Assembly: GCA_018907035.1 (NCBI GenBank)
Contig: JACCIC010000015.1
Location: 1,986,001-2,050,000 of the forward strand
From: Sycobia sp. Sy_11
Taxonomy: Eukaryota; Arthropoda; Insecta; Hymenoptera; Epichrysomallidae
Length of the DNA: 64,000 nucleotides
Direction: 5' to 3'
A program made the position numbers and the translations under genes. The notes under the pieces are model-generated. The model was not told the DNA's origin. It worked only from the letters and a program-made list of their open reading frames with translations, and did no database searches. This document shows, in pieces, positions 23,534-34,105 of the stretch (within the stretch, counting starts at the first letter, position 1; the number at the start of each line of letters is the position of its first letter).

Positions 23534-25829
23534 TATCGCGTTTTTTCAAAACTTTAACTTCAAGATTACCTTGGGCAATCTTATATAGGATAATTGTAAA
23601 CTATGAACGAGGTACATTTTATTGGTTTACTTTATACTGATAACCAAATTATTAATATTTATCTGTTAATACATCTAACATAGTCGGTAAATATTATTTG
23701 AATATATTAGAGTAAGATTCGTGAATAGTCTTTATTCAAGAAAAAAATTAGCCGAATAACTAAAAATTTCTATAATATTTTGAATAGAATATTCTCAGAC
23801 AAAATTTTAAATATATTCACTGAAATTAAGAATTTTTATGAATGCATTAAAAAAGAAAGATTTGAAATTGTGTAAAAAGTTTCTCGTTATTATGCAAGCA
23901 TGCCCTAGGTATTAAAATAGTATCCAGAAAAAAAACAAAATAATGTTATTAGATTAGACAAAGATAAAATAAACAATATTTATAAATATAATTGTATTAT
24001 TATTGTTATGTAATATAGTCTTTTATAATTATTTTTTGTTAGCTTATATTTGTGAATGATAGACTGAGATAAGATAATACATTGCCTTAATTATTATGCG
24101 TATTTATTTTGTAATTTCAGTTTCTTCCTTATTTTTTCAGTTTCATCGAAACGTTGTCACTTTACGGGTTGACGTATCTATCTATCCCAGCTCTGTATTT
24201 TTCAATAAATATAAATTAAGGACATCAGCCTATTATGATAATAGAATACTGTAATATATTTATATACTAAAATTTATATACTGAATATAAGGAAAGTAAC
24301 GATAACACTCAAAAACTTTCCAGGGCTACATTATGCGAGAAAAGAACTGACTGACCCGTGATTTAATTAATATATGTTTTTTAATTGAAAATTCAAATAT
24401 TATTATTATTTCTTTATATTTTCGTAGAATAGCAAATTAATCTTATTAGAAAATAATGAATAAGAAATTCATCAAATAAACAATTCACCAGACAATGTCA
24501 CTTTTCTTCATATTATTCTATCATGAGTCAATTATTACTGTACTACTTTCTACCAACTAGAAAATTCTATATGTTTGAAATTATTTAGAGCCATAATATC
24601 AAAAAAATTTTTGACTGCTAACTAGCTTACAAGCAAATAAAAAATAGGTACTTGGAAAAGTTTTTTTTTTGTTGCAGAAATCATATGGAAATTAAAGAGA
24701 TTGTAAAAATGAATAGTAATATCGAAACTATTGCAATAATCAAATTGTATATGTTATCTTTACATTATGTAGTAATTCAACAGAAGTGATCAATCTGAAT
24801 CCTGGAAAAATTTTGAAGGTATTTCCAAACAAAAAAATTTATTGTAAGATTCCATGCTTTAATAATTTATAAATAAAAAAATGCTACACATAGAAACTTT
24901 ACTCATAGAGAAAAAGAAACATTTTTATATATATAGAAAGAGAAACAATTGCTTCTAATACAAAATTTAGAAGCATCTGTATATCTGTAAATTAAAAAAA
25001 ATACATTTCAAAATCTAGAATTAATGCGATAAAATATTTTTGTTTCCAATCGAATTAATTGATGACATGACGACAGTATGCAGAAGAAAGCGAAGTTGCC
25101 TTTTATTATACGAGAAGTTAATAGTGACCAATGTATCAGCTATCGCAATGAATGCTACAAACGTATTAAGTATAAGAATGCGACTATTTATACTTTAATT
25201 AATAAGTTCCACATAAAATTTTTTTTTGTGATCTCTATTTATCAATACAGCTATCCAATATTCAATGCGTTACAAAATATACAATACATATCTTCATCCA
25301 ACTGTATATTTTATGTGATACTTAAGCTGGCGATCTGACTTATCATTTTCCATATTATCCAATACTCAGGGCTGCTAGTTGTATCCAAAGCCACTGGCTT
25401 TCTATCAGAGCTCCTCAAAATCATCAACGAGTATTATGCCAAACAGGATCTCCAAAATTTATGGTCAACCTGTGTAAGACATTAGACGCGAAGATAATAC
25501 AGATTCAAATTACATTACTGTGAAATGCATATAAAAAATGCATTTAATTACATTTAAGATCACTTGAAATTGCTATTCACAGCCAGTTCCCGAAGAAAAA
25601 TACTCTTTCATGATTTTATATAGTATTTGTGATATGGATTTATTGATGATTTCAGAATTGTCGATACATTTAAATGAATTCAAATAAACTATACATATAA
25701 ATTTCAAATTAAATTTATTTCAAACTCCGAATTATTTTATCATTTCCATAGTACATTAACATGTATTCAAAAAGTAACATATAGACATGTTTAATAAATT
25801 GATTGGTTAATTTCTAATTTATTCTAAAG

Positions 25830-26393
25830 TTAAGCGTTTTTGACGTACAAATGCATTTCCAGATTTATTCCGTCGCCTTTAGCGCTCGTCAATACTACAT
25901 TCATGAAGCTTTTTCCTAAACCACCTTGAACAATGACCCTAGTCTTTTTTCCTCTAAGTGGCTTTTCGTATATCTCAATACGTGTGAAGACGTATTCTTT
26001 GGGGATTGACAAGATATGGTTTTTAGTGCATCTTAAAGCTCTGCCAACCGGTGGGATGTCGAATTTTAATTTTGCGTATAAACATCCCTCTTGCTCTCCC
26101 ACGACTGCTGTTTCAAATTTATCTATATAAACATAATGTGAATTAACAACCTCTACTTTAGGTTCAGAAAGCTCGGAAGATGGAAAATCATCTGTTTCTA
26201 TTACGTTGATTTCTTCCCAATCGTCCTCTATTCCACTAACGGATTCCCAATCGTCGTCTGCATCAGTAAAGGTACGTGAAAGTGAAGAATCTGAAGTTGA
26301 TGCTGTATCATTGTTTTTATTAGTAGGATAAGCTGATACAGTCAATGATTGAACAGTTATCAAGAGGAGTATCAACAACTTTAATGATGCCAT
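25830..26393 (-). CDS. Secreted MBF2-like protein with two DDWE repeats, array gene 6
   Basis: This intronless gene encodes 187 residues. The start is at 26393 (MASLKLLILLLITVQSL); the frame is open to 26429 but that codon is TTG and lies only 9 nt downstream of the predicted transcription start (26438). Signal peptide 1-21, mature start YPTNKN. The linker has two copies of a 10-residue repeat, DDWESVSGIE and DDWEEINVIE. The domain runs from NSHYVYIDKFE through IPPVGR, YVFTRIEIYEKPLRGKKTRV, QGGLGKSFMNVVLTS to EMHLYVKNA, without the tail of genes 4, 5 and 8. It is the close paralogue of gene 7 through the segmental duplication. AATAAA at 25714-25719 (minus) is the likelier poly(A) signal; another at 25818-25823 is very close to the stop. 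Confidence 0.85.
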   Translation of the reverse strand: MASLKLLILLLITVQSLTVSAYPTNKNNDTASTSDSSLSRTFTDADDDWESVSGIEDDWEEINVIETDDFPSSELSEPKVEVVNSHYVYIDKFETAVVGEQEGCLYAKLKFDIPPVGRALRCTKNHILSIPKEYVFTRIEIYEKPLRGKKTRVIVQGGLGKSFMNVVLTSAKGDGINLEMHLYVKNA

Positions 26394-26434
26394 CACACTT
26401 TGTAACGATTTCCTTTTCAAGAACAACAAGCTAT

Positions 26435-26467
26435 AACTGGCGATTAACCTTTGTCGATTATTTTATA
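26435..26467 (-). promoter_or_regulatory. TATA box and initiator of array gene 6
   Basis: TATAAAATAATC starts at 26467 on the minus strand and the initiator CCAGTT has its A at 26438, 29 nt downstream. The leader to the ATG is then about 45 nt, the same as for gene 7. Confidence 0.7.
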
Positions 26468-28319
26468 CTAGTAGCTATTATATTTAACCATACTGTTTTT
26501 GATATATGTAACTATGCTAAGCAAATAATATTCAAAAAATACTGTAAATAATTGTTAAGTAGTTCTTGCCTTAAAATGAAGATTAAACATAAATAGAATA
26601 AAAAAGTACTAAGAGATTATAAAAGAAATTTTTATTAAATTATGCTTAATAAAATATTTGCTTGATCAAATAGAATTTTTATGAAAAGATACATTTTTGT
26701 CCATTTTATATCAAGTTCTCTATGCTCTTTGTCCTACAAATTGATATTGACGAAGACAACGTTTCGGGAGAGGTGCATATCTTGATATGTGAAAGATTTC
26801 AATTTGTGATCATGGGATGACTATTATTCTAGTCTAGAGACCCGGAAGTTACTTATTTATGCATTGTTAGCAGGCAAGCTGCTTGATCCAGAATTATTAT
26901 CTCTAAGGAGTCAGCACGTTGATTTAAATTATTCAATATCGGTCGCGTATGGCAAAGCCCAAAAAAAGTTTACGCTTTGAATCTACAATGGTTTCTTAGA
27001 ATAGAAAAAGATTATGTTATTATTTGACAATTTCATCAAAATACAAAGGTTTACATAATGAAACGCTTGCTATTGTATTGTATACTAATTGTATACATAA
27101 CCTAGAATTTTTCTTTTAAGACAAAATTTATAATTCACGAAACATAAATAGAAGATATTGCAATCGAGTTGAAATTGATACTATCAAAGTAATAAACACG
27201 AATGTATAGTCAAAATGTAATAATTAAAAAAAAACTTGCCTAAGAACTCTTACATAGTATGTGTTACAACTTACGTCTTAGCATTGTGGTGAACTATCAC
27301 ATTATTTTAACTGCATTATTTTTAGTCTGAAAATAAAATTGTTTATAAAATAGATTATTCATAGCATTATAGTACCAATTCAGTTAAAAATTGATGATTC
27401 TTACTGCGAATAATGTAGAAGTTATTATTACATCCTACTGTTCAGTTATTATTATTAGTGTAATTACATTCTTTTTTGATTTTTTAAATATTATTATTAG
27501 TTACTTCAACTTTTTATTTCTTTATATGTTCGTATAATAGTGAATTGACTAGCAAATAAGCAACAAAATTCAATCAATAATAAGTTCACCAGATGGAGTC
27601 ACTATTCTTCCCGTTATTCTATATTTATCAAAAAAAATTTTTGACTGCTAACTAGTTTACAAGCAAATAAAAAATAGATACTTCGAAAAGGTTTTTTTTT
27701 GTTGTAGAAATCATATGAAAATTATAGATATTGTAAAAATGAACAGTAATATCACAACTATTGCAATAATCAAATTACAAATTTTATCTTTACATCATGG
27801 AGTAATTCAACTGCAGTAATTAATCTGAATCGAGGAAAATTCTTGAAGGTATTTCCAAACCAAAAAATTTGTTAACCAAAAAACATAAAAGTTTGAATTA
27901 GTATAAAAAGATTTAATGAAATAAAAACATTTTGATTCTTTAGCAAATAATGCAATTGCTTTTAATACCAAATTTAGAAGCATTTGTATATCTGTAAATT
28001 AATTAAAATACATTTCAAAATCTAGGATTAATGCGATAAAATAACATGTGTCCAATCAGATTTATTGATGACATGATGAACGTATTCAGAAGAAAGTGAA
28101 GGTGCCTTTTATTATAAGAGAAGTCAATAGTGACCAATGTATCAATTACCGCAATCATCTCTACCAATGAATTAAATATATGAATCGAACTTAACTATTT
28201 TTACTTTAATTAATAAGTACCACATGATATTTTTTTTATTCCTATTTATCAATACAGTTATCAAATATTCAAGTATTTAAGAGTATTAAGTATTCTAGGA
28301 GTATTATGACAGAGGCTCA

Positions 28320-28560
28320 GCTATGCTATGGGATGAGACGAGCTCTCTTCGGTCTTCTTCCAGATCATCATAAACCATGTATTTCAACCATTACCTCACC
28401 AAACGGGTGTGAGATAGAACAAAACAACTGTCCGCACTATGGCCTCCGCAGATGACCTGGTCTTGCTTGCAACTTACCACCTGCGCTACAAAGACCTGCT
28501 CCAAAACACTTGCCTATCTTTAGATTTATGAGATACTCATTAATACGAAGAAGACGCACA
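28320..28560 (+). pseudogene. Fragment of a non-LTR reverse transcriptase
   Basis: A short plus-strand frame reads ASADDLVLLATYHLRYKDLL, the catalytic ADD motif of non-LTR reverse transcriptases with its usual following 'VLLA...LQ'. KKTHM about 90 nt downstream recalls the next motif (NxxKT). It is interrupted by stops and frame changes. It lies in the block unique to duplication unit B. Confidence 0.5.
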
Positions 28561-28578
28561 TGCTCACTCTTGCTCTTG

Positions 28579-28586
28579 CTCTCTCT

Positions 28587-28630
<44 letters not shown>

Positions 28631-28640
28631 TCCTCTCTCT
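28579..28640. repeat. (CT)n microsatellite, imperfect
   Basis: CT-rich run with a pure CT core at 28597-28620. Confidence 0.9.
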
Positions 28641-29031
28641 TCCAAAATAATAAAAAGACGATCGTCAATTTAAACAGAAACTCCAAAATCTACGGTCAAC
28701 CTGTGAAATCCATTAGTTGTGAAGACAATGCAGATTCAAATTCCATTACGGTGAAATTCATATAAAAACTTCATTTAATTATACTTAAGACCAGCTGATA
28801 TTGCTATTTCATAGCTAGATTCCGAAGAAAAAGACTCTTTCATGATTGCATATAGTACTTGTAATATGTATTTATTGATGATTTCAGAATTGTTTACACA
28901 TTTAAATAATTCAAATAAACTAAATATATAATTTTCAATTGAAATTTATTTCAAACGCTTAATTATTTTATCATTTCCGTAGTACATTAACATTTATTCA
29001 AAAAGTAACATATAGGCAATTTATTCCAAAG

Positions 29032-29625
29032 TTAAGCGTTTTTGACGTACAAATGCATTTCCAGATTTATTCCGTTGCCTTTAGAGCTCGTCAATACTAC
29101 ATTCATGAAGCTTTTTCCTAAACCACCTTGAACAATAACCCTAGTCTTTTTTCCTCTAAGTGGCCTTTCGTATATCTCAATACGTGTGAAGACGTATTCT
29201 TTGGGAATTGACAAGATATGGCTTTTAGTGCATTTTAAAAATCTGCCAACTGGGGGGATGTCGAATTTTAATTTTGTGTACAAACTTCCTTCTTGCTCTC
29301 CTACGATTCTTGTTTCAAATTTATCTATATAAACATAATGTGAATTGACGGGCTCTGCTTTAGCTTCAGAAAGCTCAGAAGATAGAGAATCATCTGTTTC
29401 TATTACGTTGATTTCTTCCCAATCATCCTCTATTCCACTAACGGATTCCCAATCGTCCGTTATTCCACTAACGAATTCCCAATCGTCGTCTGCATCACTA
29501 AAGGTACGTGAAAATGAAGAATCTGAAGTTGATCCTGTATTATTGTTTTTATTAGTAGGATAAGCGTATACAGTCAATGATTGAATAGTTATCAAAAGGA
29601 GTATCAAAAACTTTAATGATTCCAT
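29032..29625 (-). CDS. Secreted MBF2-like protein with three DDWE repeats, array gene 7
   Basis: This intronless gene encodes 197 residues from the ATG at 29625 (MESLKFLILLLITIQSL). An in-frame ATG at 29679 lies upstream of the predicted transcription start (29670), so it is probably not used. Signal peptide 1-21, mature start YPTNKN. The linker has three 10-residue repeats: DDWEFVSGIT, DDWESVSGIE and DDWEEINVIE. Gene 6 has two, which accounts exactly for the 10-residue length difference. The domain (YVFTRIEIYERPLRGKKTRV, QGGLGKSFMNVVLTS, EMHLYVKNA) is nearly identical to gene 6. AATAAA is at 28945-28950 on the minus strand. Recent duplication with repeat-number change is the simplest reading. 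Confidence 0.85.
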   Translation of the reverse strand: MESLKFLILLLITIQSLTVYAYPTNKNNNTGSTSDSSFSRTFSDADDDWEFVSGITDDWESVSGIEDDWEEINVIETDDSLSSELSEAKAEPVNSHYVYIDKFETRIVGEQEGSLYTKLKFDIPPVGRFLKCTKSHILSIPKEYVFTRIEIYERPLRGKKTRVIVQGGLGKSFMNVVLTSSKGNGINLEMHLYVKNA

Positions 29626-29666
29626 CACACTTTGTAACGATTTCCTTTTGAAGAACAACAAGCTAC

Positions 29667-29699
29667 AACTGATAATCATTCTTGGTCGATTATTTTATA
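29667..29699 (-). promoter_or_regulatory. TATA box and initiator of array gene 7
   Basis: TATAAAATAATC starts at 29699 and TCAGTT has its A at 29670, 29 nt downstream, the same spacing as gene 6. TCAGTT is a close match to the arthropod initiator. The leader is about 45 nt. Confidence 0.75.
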
Positions 29700-29916
29700 C
29701 CAATAGATATGTGAACAATGCTGTTTTTTATATATGTAACTATGCTAAGCAAATACTATTCAAAAAGTACTGTAAGTGATTATTGAATAATTCTTTCCAT
29801 AAAATAAAGATTGAACATGAATCGAGTAAAAAAGTAGATTATAAAAAAAGTAGATTATAAAAAAACATTCATTAAATTATGCTTAAAAAATATTTCTTTT
29901 GACAAATAGAATTTTT

Positions 29917-30187
29917 ATGAAAGTTTGTTCTGCTATTTGTCCTTCAAAGTGATGTTCAAGAAGACGAAATTGCGAAAACGGTGCAGACCTTGATATGTGA
30001 AAAGTTTCATTTGGTGATAAAAACCATCCTGACTATTATTCTAGTCGAGAGGCCTGAAAGTAACTTATTTATGCTGGCAGGTAAGCTGAATGATCCAAAA
30101 TTATTATCTCTAAGGACTGAGCACGTTTATTTAAATTATTCAATATTGGTCGCGTATGGTAAAGACAAAAAAAATGTTACGCTTTGA
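29917..30187 (+). other. Unassigned plus-strand open frame in the duplicated flank
   Basis: The frame is open for about 88 codons and includes VQEDEIAKTVQTLICEKFHL and LSLRTEHVYLNYSILVAYGK. The matching place in duplication unit A (about 26730-26990) keeps the last 36 codons or so (…LLSLRSQHVDLNYSISVAYG) and the same stop but has a broken upstream part. I do not recognise the family. It could be a gene or element fragment carried in the duplication. Confidence 0.3.
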
Positions 30188-30826
30188 ATTTACAATGATT
30201 TCTTAGAATAAGAAAAGTATGTGTGCATAATTAAACGCTTCGTTTTAGAGATTCAACAAATACAAAACAGATGGAGCTAATTGTATACATAACGTATAAT
30301 TATGCTTATCAGACAAAAGTTATAATTCACCGTCATAAGAAGAATACATTGTAATCGAGTTGAATTTAAAATAAGATTTGTTTTTTTGGATTTCCACACC
30401 GGTTCTCTGATCATCGATATATGGGATAAACATTGTTTGTAAAACACCAAAAATTTTTGAATAACGAAGAATGAGAAACGGTGAACATTTTTACAGTTTC
30501 GGACTTAAGAACTGCTCATATTGAATTTTGTTCTTAATCGATTGTTTTTTTGTTTTTAATATTATTGTAAATTGTTATTATTTAACTTAAAATCATCTTT
30601 TTATTATTAATTCTCCTTGTATTATAGTAGATGCATTCTTAGCATTATTGGATTACAATTTAAAATTAACATACAAAGTAAATAAATTAATAACAATTAT
30701 TTATATAATATTCTAATTGCATTTATTTTATAAGTTCAACGATTTTAAAATGAGCACAGTTGGTCAGCAGTTATTAAAAAAATGGTACTGGTTAAACACA
30801 TGTTGAATTTGCTCTTAGAATTATTC

Positions 30827-31486
30827 CTAATTCTTAGTGATTCCTAATTTGCTCAAAAATCCACCTTCTTCTTTTTTTGTCTTTTTGACGAAGAAATACG
30901 TTTCGACGAATATGTCTTCGCCCACTGCACTCGTGAATTCTATGTTGATAAAATTTTTTCCTATGCCACCTTGAATAACGACCTTGGTCCGTTCTCTTTT
31001 CTCGATCTTTTTAACCTTTTCGAATACCTCGATGCGAGTGAAGACGAAACCTGCGGGGAGGGAGACATGTTTTCGGTGAATTGTCCGTCTAGACTTGGCT
31101 ATCGAATCGACCTTGGTCGTGTCCCTCGATAGGAAAGTTCCCTCTTCGTCTCCTGAAATTGCGGTTAATAGAGTCGGTAAAAGAACATAAGCAGAATCAG
31201 AATCCTTTTTATTAGCAGGGTCAGCTTCCGTTTTGGTAGCAGGAACAGCTTCCGTCTTGGCAGCAGGATCGACGTCGCTGCTTGATTCCTCGGCAGGCGG
31301 AGCATCATCGACCTGAGACAGAACGATCTCTTCCCAATCTTCCTGATTATCATGAACGAAATGATACTCGAAAGGTGGCGCAGTATTGGAAGATGAGCCA
31401 GGCTCCTCGTTTCCTGCAGGACGTCCAAATACTGTGGCCGATTGAATAGCCAGAAAAATTAATAGTAAAAACTTCAATGACTCCAT
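30827..31486 (-). CDS. Secreted MBF2-like protein with long linker and C-terminal tail, array gene 8
   Basis: This intronless gene encodes 219 residues, the longest of the array, from the ATG at 31486. The signal MESLKFLLLIFLAIQSATVF is followed by a mature start near RPAGNEE. The linker has NQEDWEEIVLSQVDDAPP and then a Pro/Ala/Lys/Glu repeat: DPAAKTEAV, PATKTEAD, PANKKDSD. The domain includes SAYVLLPT, LPAGFVFTRIEVFEKV, a charged KKIEKRERTK insertion, IQGGIGKNFINIEFTSAVGE and TYFFVKK. The tail GGFLSKLGITKN matches genes 4 and 5. Coding DNA is richer in G+C than genes 4-7. A TATAAAATAATC box like those of genes 6 and 7 lies at 31590. An AATAAA is at 30722-30727 (minus). Confidence 0.83.
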   Translation of the reverse strand: MESLKFLLLIFLAIQSATVFGRPAGNEEPGSSSNTAPPFEYHFVHDNQEDWEEIVLSQVDDAPPAEESSSDVDPAAKTEAVPATKTEADPANKKDSDSAYVLLPTLLTAISGDEEGTFLSRDTTKVDSIAKSRRTIHRKHVSLPAGFVFTRIEVFEKVKKIEKRERTKVVIQGGIGKNFINIEFTSAVGEDIFVETYFFVKKTKKEEGGFLSKLGITKN

Positions 31487-31557
31487 CGTTCTGATCGAGA
31501 AAGCTGGTTTCCGAATATTATGCCGGCGTTTCGAATGTTGTATTAGAGTTATAAACT

Positions 31558-31590
31558 ACATTGGTATAATTTTAGGTGGATTATTTTATA
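31558..31590 (-). promoter_or_regulatory. TATA box of array gene 8
   Basis: TATAAAATAATCCACC starts at 31590 on the minus strand and shares its first 12 bases with the TATA regions of genes 6 and 7. A CCAATG with its A at 31562-31561 sits 28-29 nt downstream as a possible initiator. Leader of about 75 nt. Confidence 0.55.
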
Positions 31591-31599
31591 TTAAAATAC

Positions 31600-32571
31600 C
31601 TATTTTTTTTAATGGATATACGTATTTGTGCTGAGTAAATATTTCTGAAATATTTACGAGGACATTTTTGAATATTGTTTTTTGAGCGAGACAATCAAAT
31701 AATAAGAATATCCTCGATTAGAATATTTATTTTAGTTCATAATCGTTGTTACATAATAAATAAGTAAAAAGTTTTTCATTAATTACTTATGTTAATATAT
31801 AGATACATATCGAGAATTTTTTGACAATTTCATTAGCATATTATCGATTTATTTTATGAATAATAATAATATAAAATGTTAAGGTAGTTGAATATTTATT
31901 TTATTGCAAATGTAAAAATTTTTACGATATGTTCCTAATCAAATAAAGCAGGAAGCAAATATGAAAGTAGAATAATGAGAACCTCGAATAAATCCTAACT
32001 GTCTTTGTAATAAATAAATATATTTTTGTCAAACTATCGATTTAGTTATTAACTATTTATTTAGTTATTTTTAGAAATAATTTTAAGACTCATCTTTATC
32101 TCTTAAAAGTTCATATTAATTATTACATAACCGAATTTTCCAATTTCGGTCACAATCAATCGCCGCATAAGTACGAGCTGACATTTCTCATTCTATGAAA
32201 GCTGATTGTTATGTCGCAACAAATGTCTGATCAGATAGAAAAATTGCTGCAATTCTTGAACAATAATTCCCTTTACACATTAGTTTCTTAATATACATTA
32301 TTAGTCTATGTGTACCTTAAAATTCGAAAGTTATATTCAATTTTTCATGAATTTATAAATTTGATCGAGTTTCTGAACTTAAGATCGTTATATATAGATC
32401 CAAGAATGACGCAGAAAGGAAGAACAGTTCGTAAATTTATAAAAATGAGGCAGGATAACTTAATTAAAAAACAGGGGATTCAAGAGCATCCTTTTTGAAA
32501 TTTCTTCTAGCAGAATTCACTGATTTACATATAGTATACACATAGTAAAACGAAACCTTGGCCCGGCACTT
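31600..32571. other. AT-rich intergenic DNA, nothing recognised
   Basis: No gene or element seen. The frame at 32310-32498 has no recognisable motif. Confidence 0.5.
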
Positions 32572-32756
32572 ATGCTCTATTTATGCTTCGAAATATCGAT
32601 GCTAATCAGCGACGGAGGTCTACGATGTATTTCTAAACAAAGCACATGTAAATTATTTCAACGGTGCTTGTTTCAATCGGCCGAGACAGGGATTTGAAAT
32701 CGGATCATCAAGTTACTAATCCTTTGCTCTAACCAGCGAGCCATCGTAGGGCTCAA
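32572..32756 (-). mobile_element. tRNA-derived SINE, copy 3 (best A and B boxes)
   Basis: On the minus strand the tRNA-like head has A box TGGCTCGCTGGTTAGAGC (from 32743) and B box GATTTCAAATCCC (32701-32689). The body TCGGCCGATTGAAACAAGCA and the end GATATTTCGAAGCATAAATA follow. It matches copy 2 along its whole body. Confidence 0.75.
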
Positions 32757-32759
32757 AAT

Positions 32760-34105
32760 ATATAAATCTATTCAAAGGTTTGAATATACTGGTTGGATAT
32801 TTAACGCGCGAAAGTCAGGAGTCCCTTTTACTAAAATCTTTTAATTATCAGATGCTCTGAATATACGATTCTATAATTTGTGATAATTTACTGTACAATC
32901 CAGTGGTATCCGCGTAAGTCATTTACGTAAATATGCTAATTATCATATAAACATAGAGGTTAAGAACTTTTCCATATCTATTATTACATGTAGTTATATA
33001 ATAGTACAATTTCTGATGTAATAGGATAATTAAATAACATAATATATGACGTCAACAAATGTTTACTAAAGAAATTATTATCTTTATAATTATTATATAA
33101 ATACGTTTGACATATAAATCTATCTCATACGTTTTTATGTAATATTTCTTATTGTAATTATGCCATATTTATTTATTAAGATTCGAGCTTTGTTCGACTT
33201 GAGGTTTTCTTCTAATGCTTGCAGAACATTCTCATCGTTTCCAATAAAAAAATGTAATCAAATCTGAAAACAATGACTCAGAATAAAAGCTGTTTTATCC
33301 TGAGTATTATCAAAAGCCTTTATTTTAAATCTGAGTTTCATTATTATAAATGGGAGAGAGAGAAAAAGAGAATTTTTGCCCATTTTCAAAAGCTTTGCTT
33401 ATTTTTGTTTTCATGGACTGTCTTTTCGTGAAATAAATCACTTAATTGTCATTGACAACTTAATTCACGACTTTAATATCGAGCTTTAGGTTTTAATATC
33501 GAACTGCTTAAATTTTACAAGCTTCAATTTTTATTTCAAATGAAATATCCTTTAATAAAAGTAAAACAGTTTTATAATGAATTTATTATAAATACAAATT
33601 AAATATATATGATAAAAAATGTGTTTGGAAATATTATTATTTTTTTGTCCATGGGAAATAATAAGTTTTTTTTTAATAGACAAGAAATAATTTATTTTTT
33701 AATCCAATAATGCGTACTTAATATTCTCTTTTAAGAGTGTATAAAATTTTCAGTTAATAAAATGACTTGTGTCATGGCAACCCAAAACTCATAAGACATA
33801 CACTAAATGATATGCACTATATAATTTGATAATTTATTTTTTTTTGTTGACAAAATTAAAAATTAATTGAATAATTATAACTAATGTCGTTCAGAATATA
33901 CATAGGAACTCTAAATATCAAAAATATTAAGCTATTATTATATCGAGCCTACTCCCTAGCATAATTACTTCATTTACTTCTTAGAAATAGTTATAGTTAT
34001 AGTTCATGAATACTTGGAATAAAATGCACTCTTTATTTTTTAAAGTAGATATAATATGCTTGACTTTAACCTTTAAACGTTCGATTTTAAGCAATAAATT
34101 TGTAT
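32760..34105. other. AT-rich intergenic DNA, nothing recognised
   Basis: No gene or element seen before the mariner copy. Confidence 0.5.

Larger units (their letters stand above)
24380..27190. repeat. Segmental duplication, unit A (contains gene 6)
   Basis: Flanks and gene match unit B (27480-30385) in order. Shared blocks include TTTTTGACTGCTAACTAG (A 24607, B 27641), AACTATTGCAATAATCAAAT, CCAATGTATCA, the gene, and CTCTAAGGA...CAGCACGTT near the left and right ends. Similarity is lower outside the gene than inside it. End points are estimated by eye. Confidence 0.75.
27480..30385. repeat. Segmental duplication, unit B (contains gene 7)
   Basis: Tandem partner of unit A (24380-27190) in the same orientation. 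Unit B has an extra block at about 28290-28670 containing a non-LTR fragment and a (CT)n tract where unit A has unrelated sequence. Confidence 0.75.

Noticed and set aside
29626..29679. Longer gene 7 start (18 extra residues, true ATG)
   Set aside because: The ATG lies upstream of the predicted transcription start at 29670 and would put charged residues ahead of the signal peptide.
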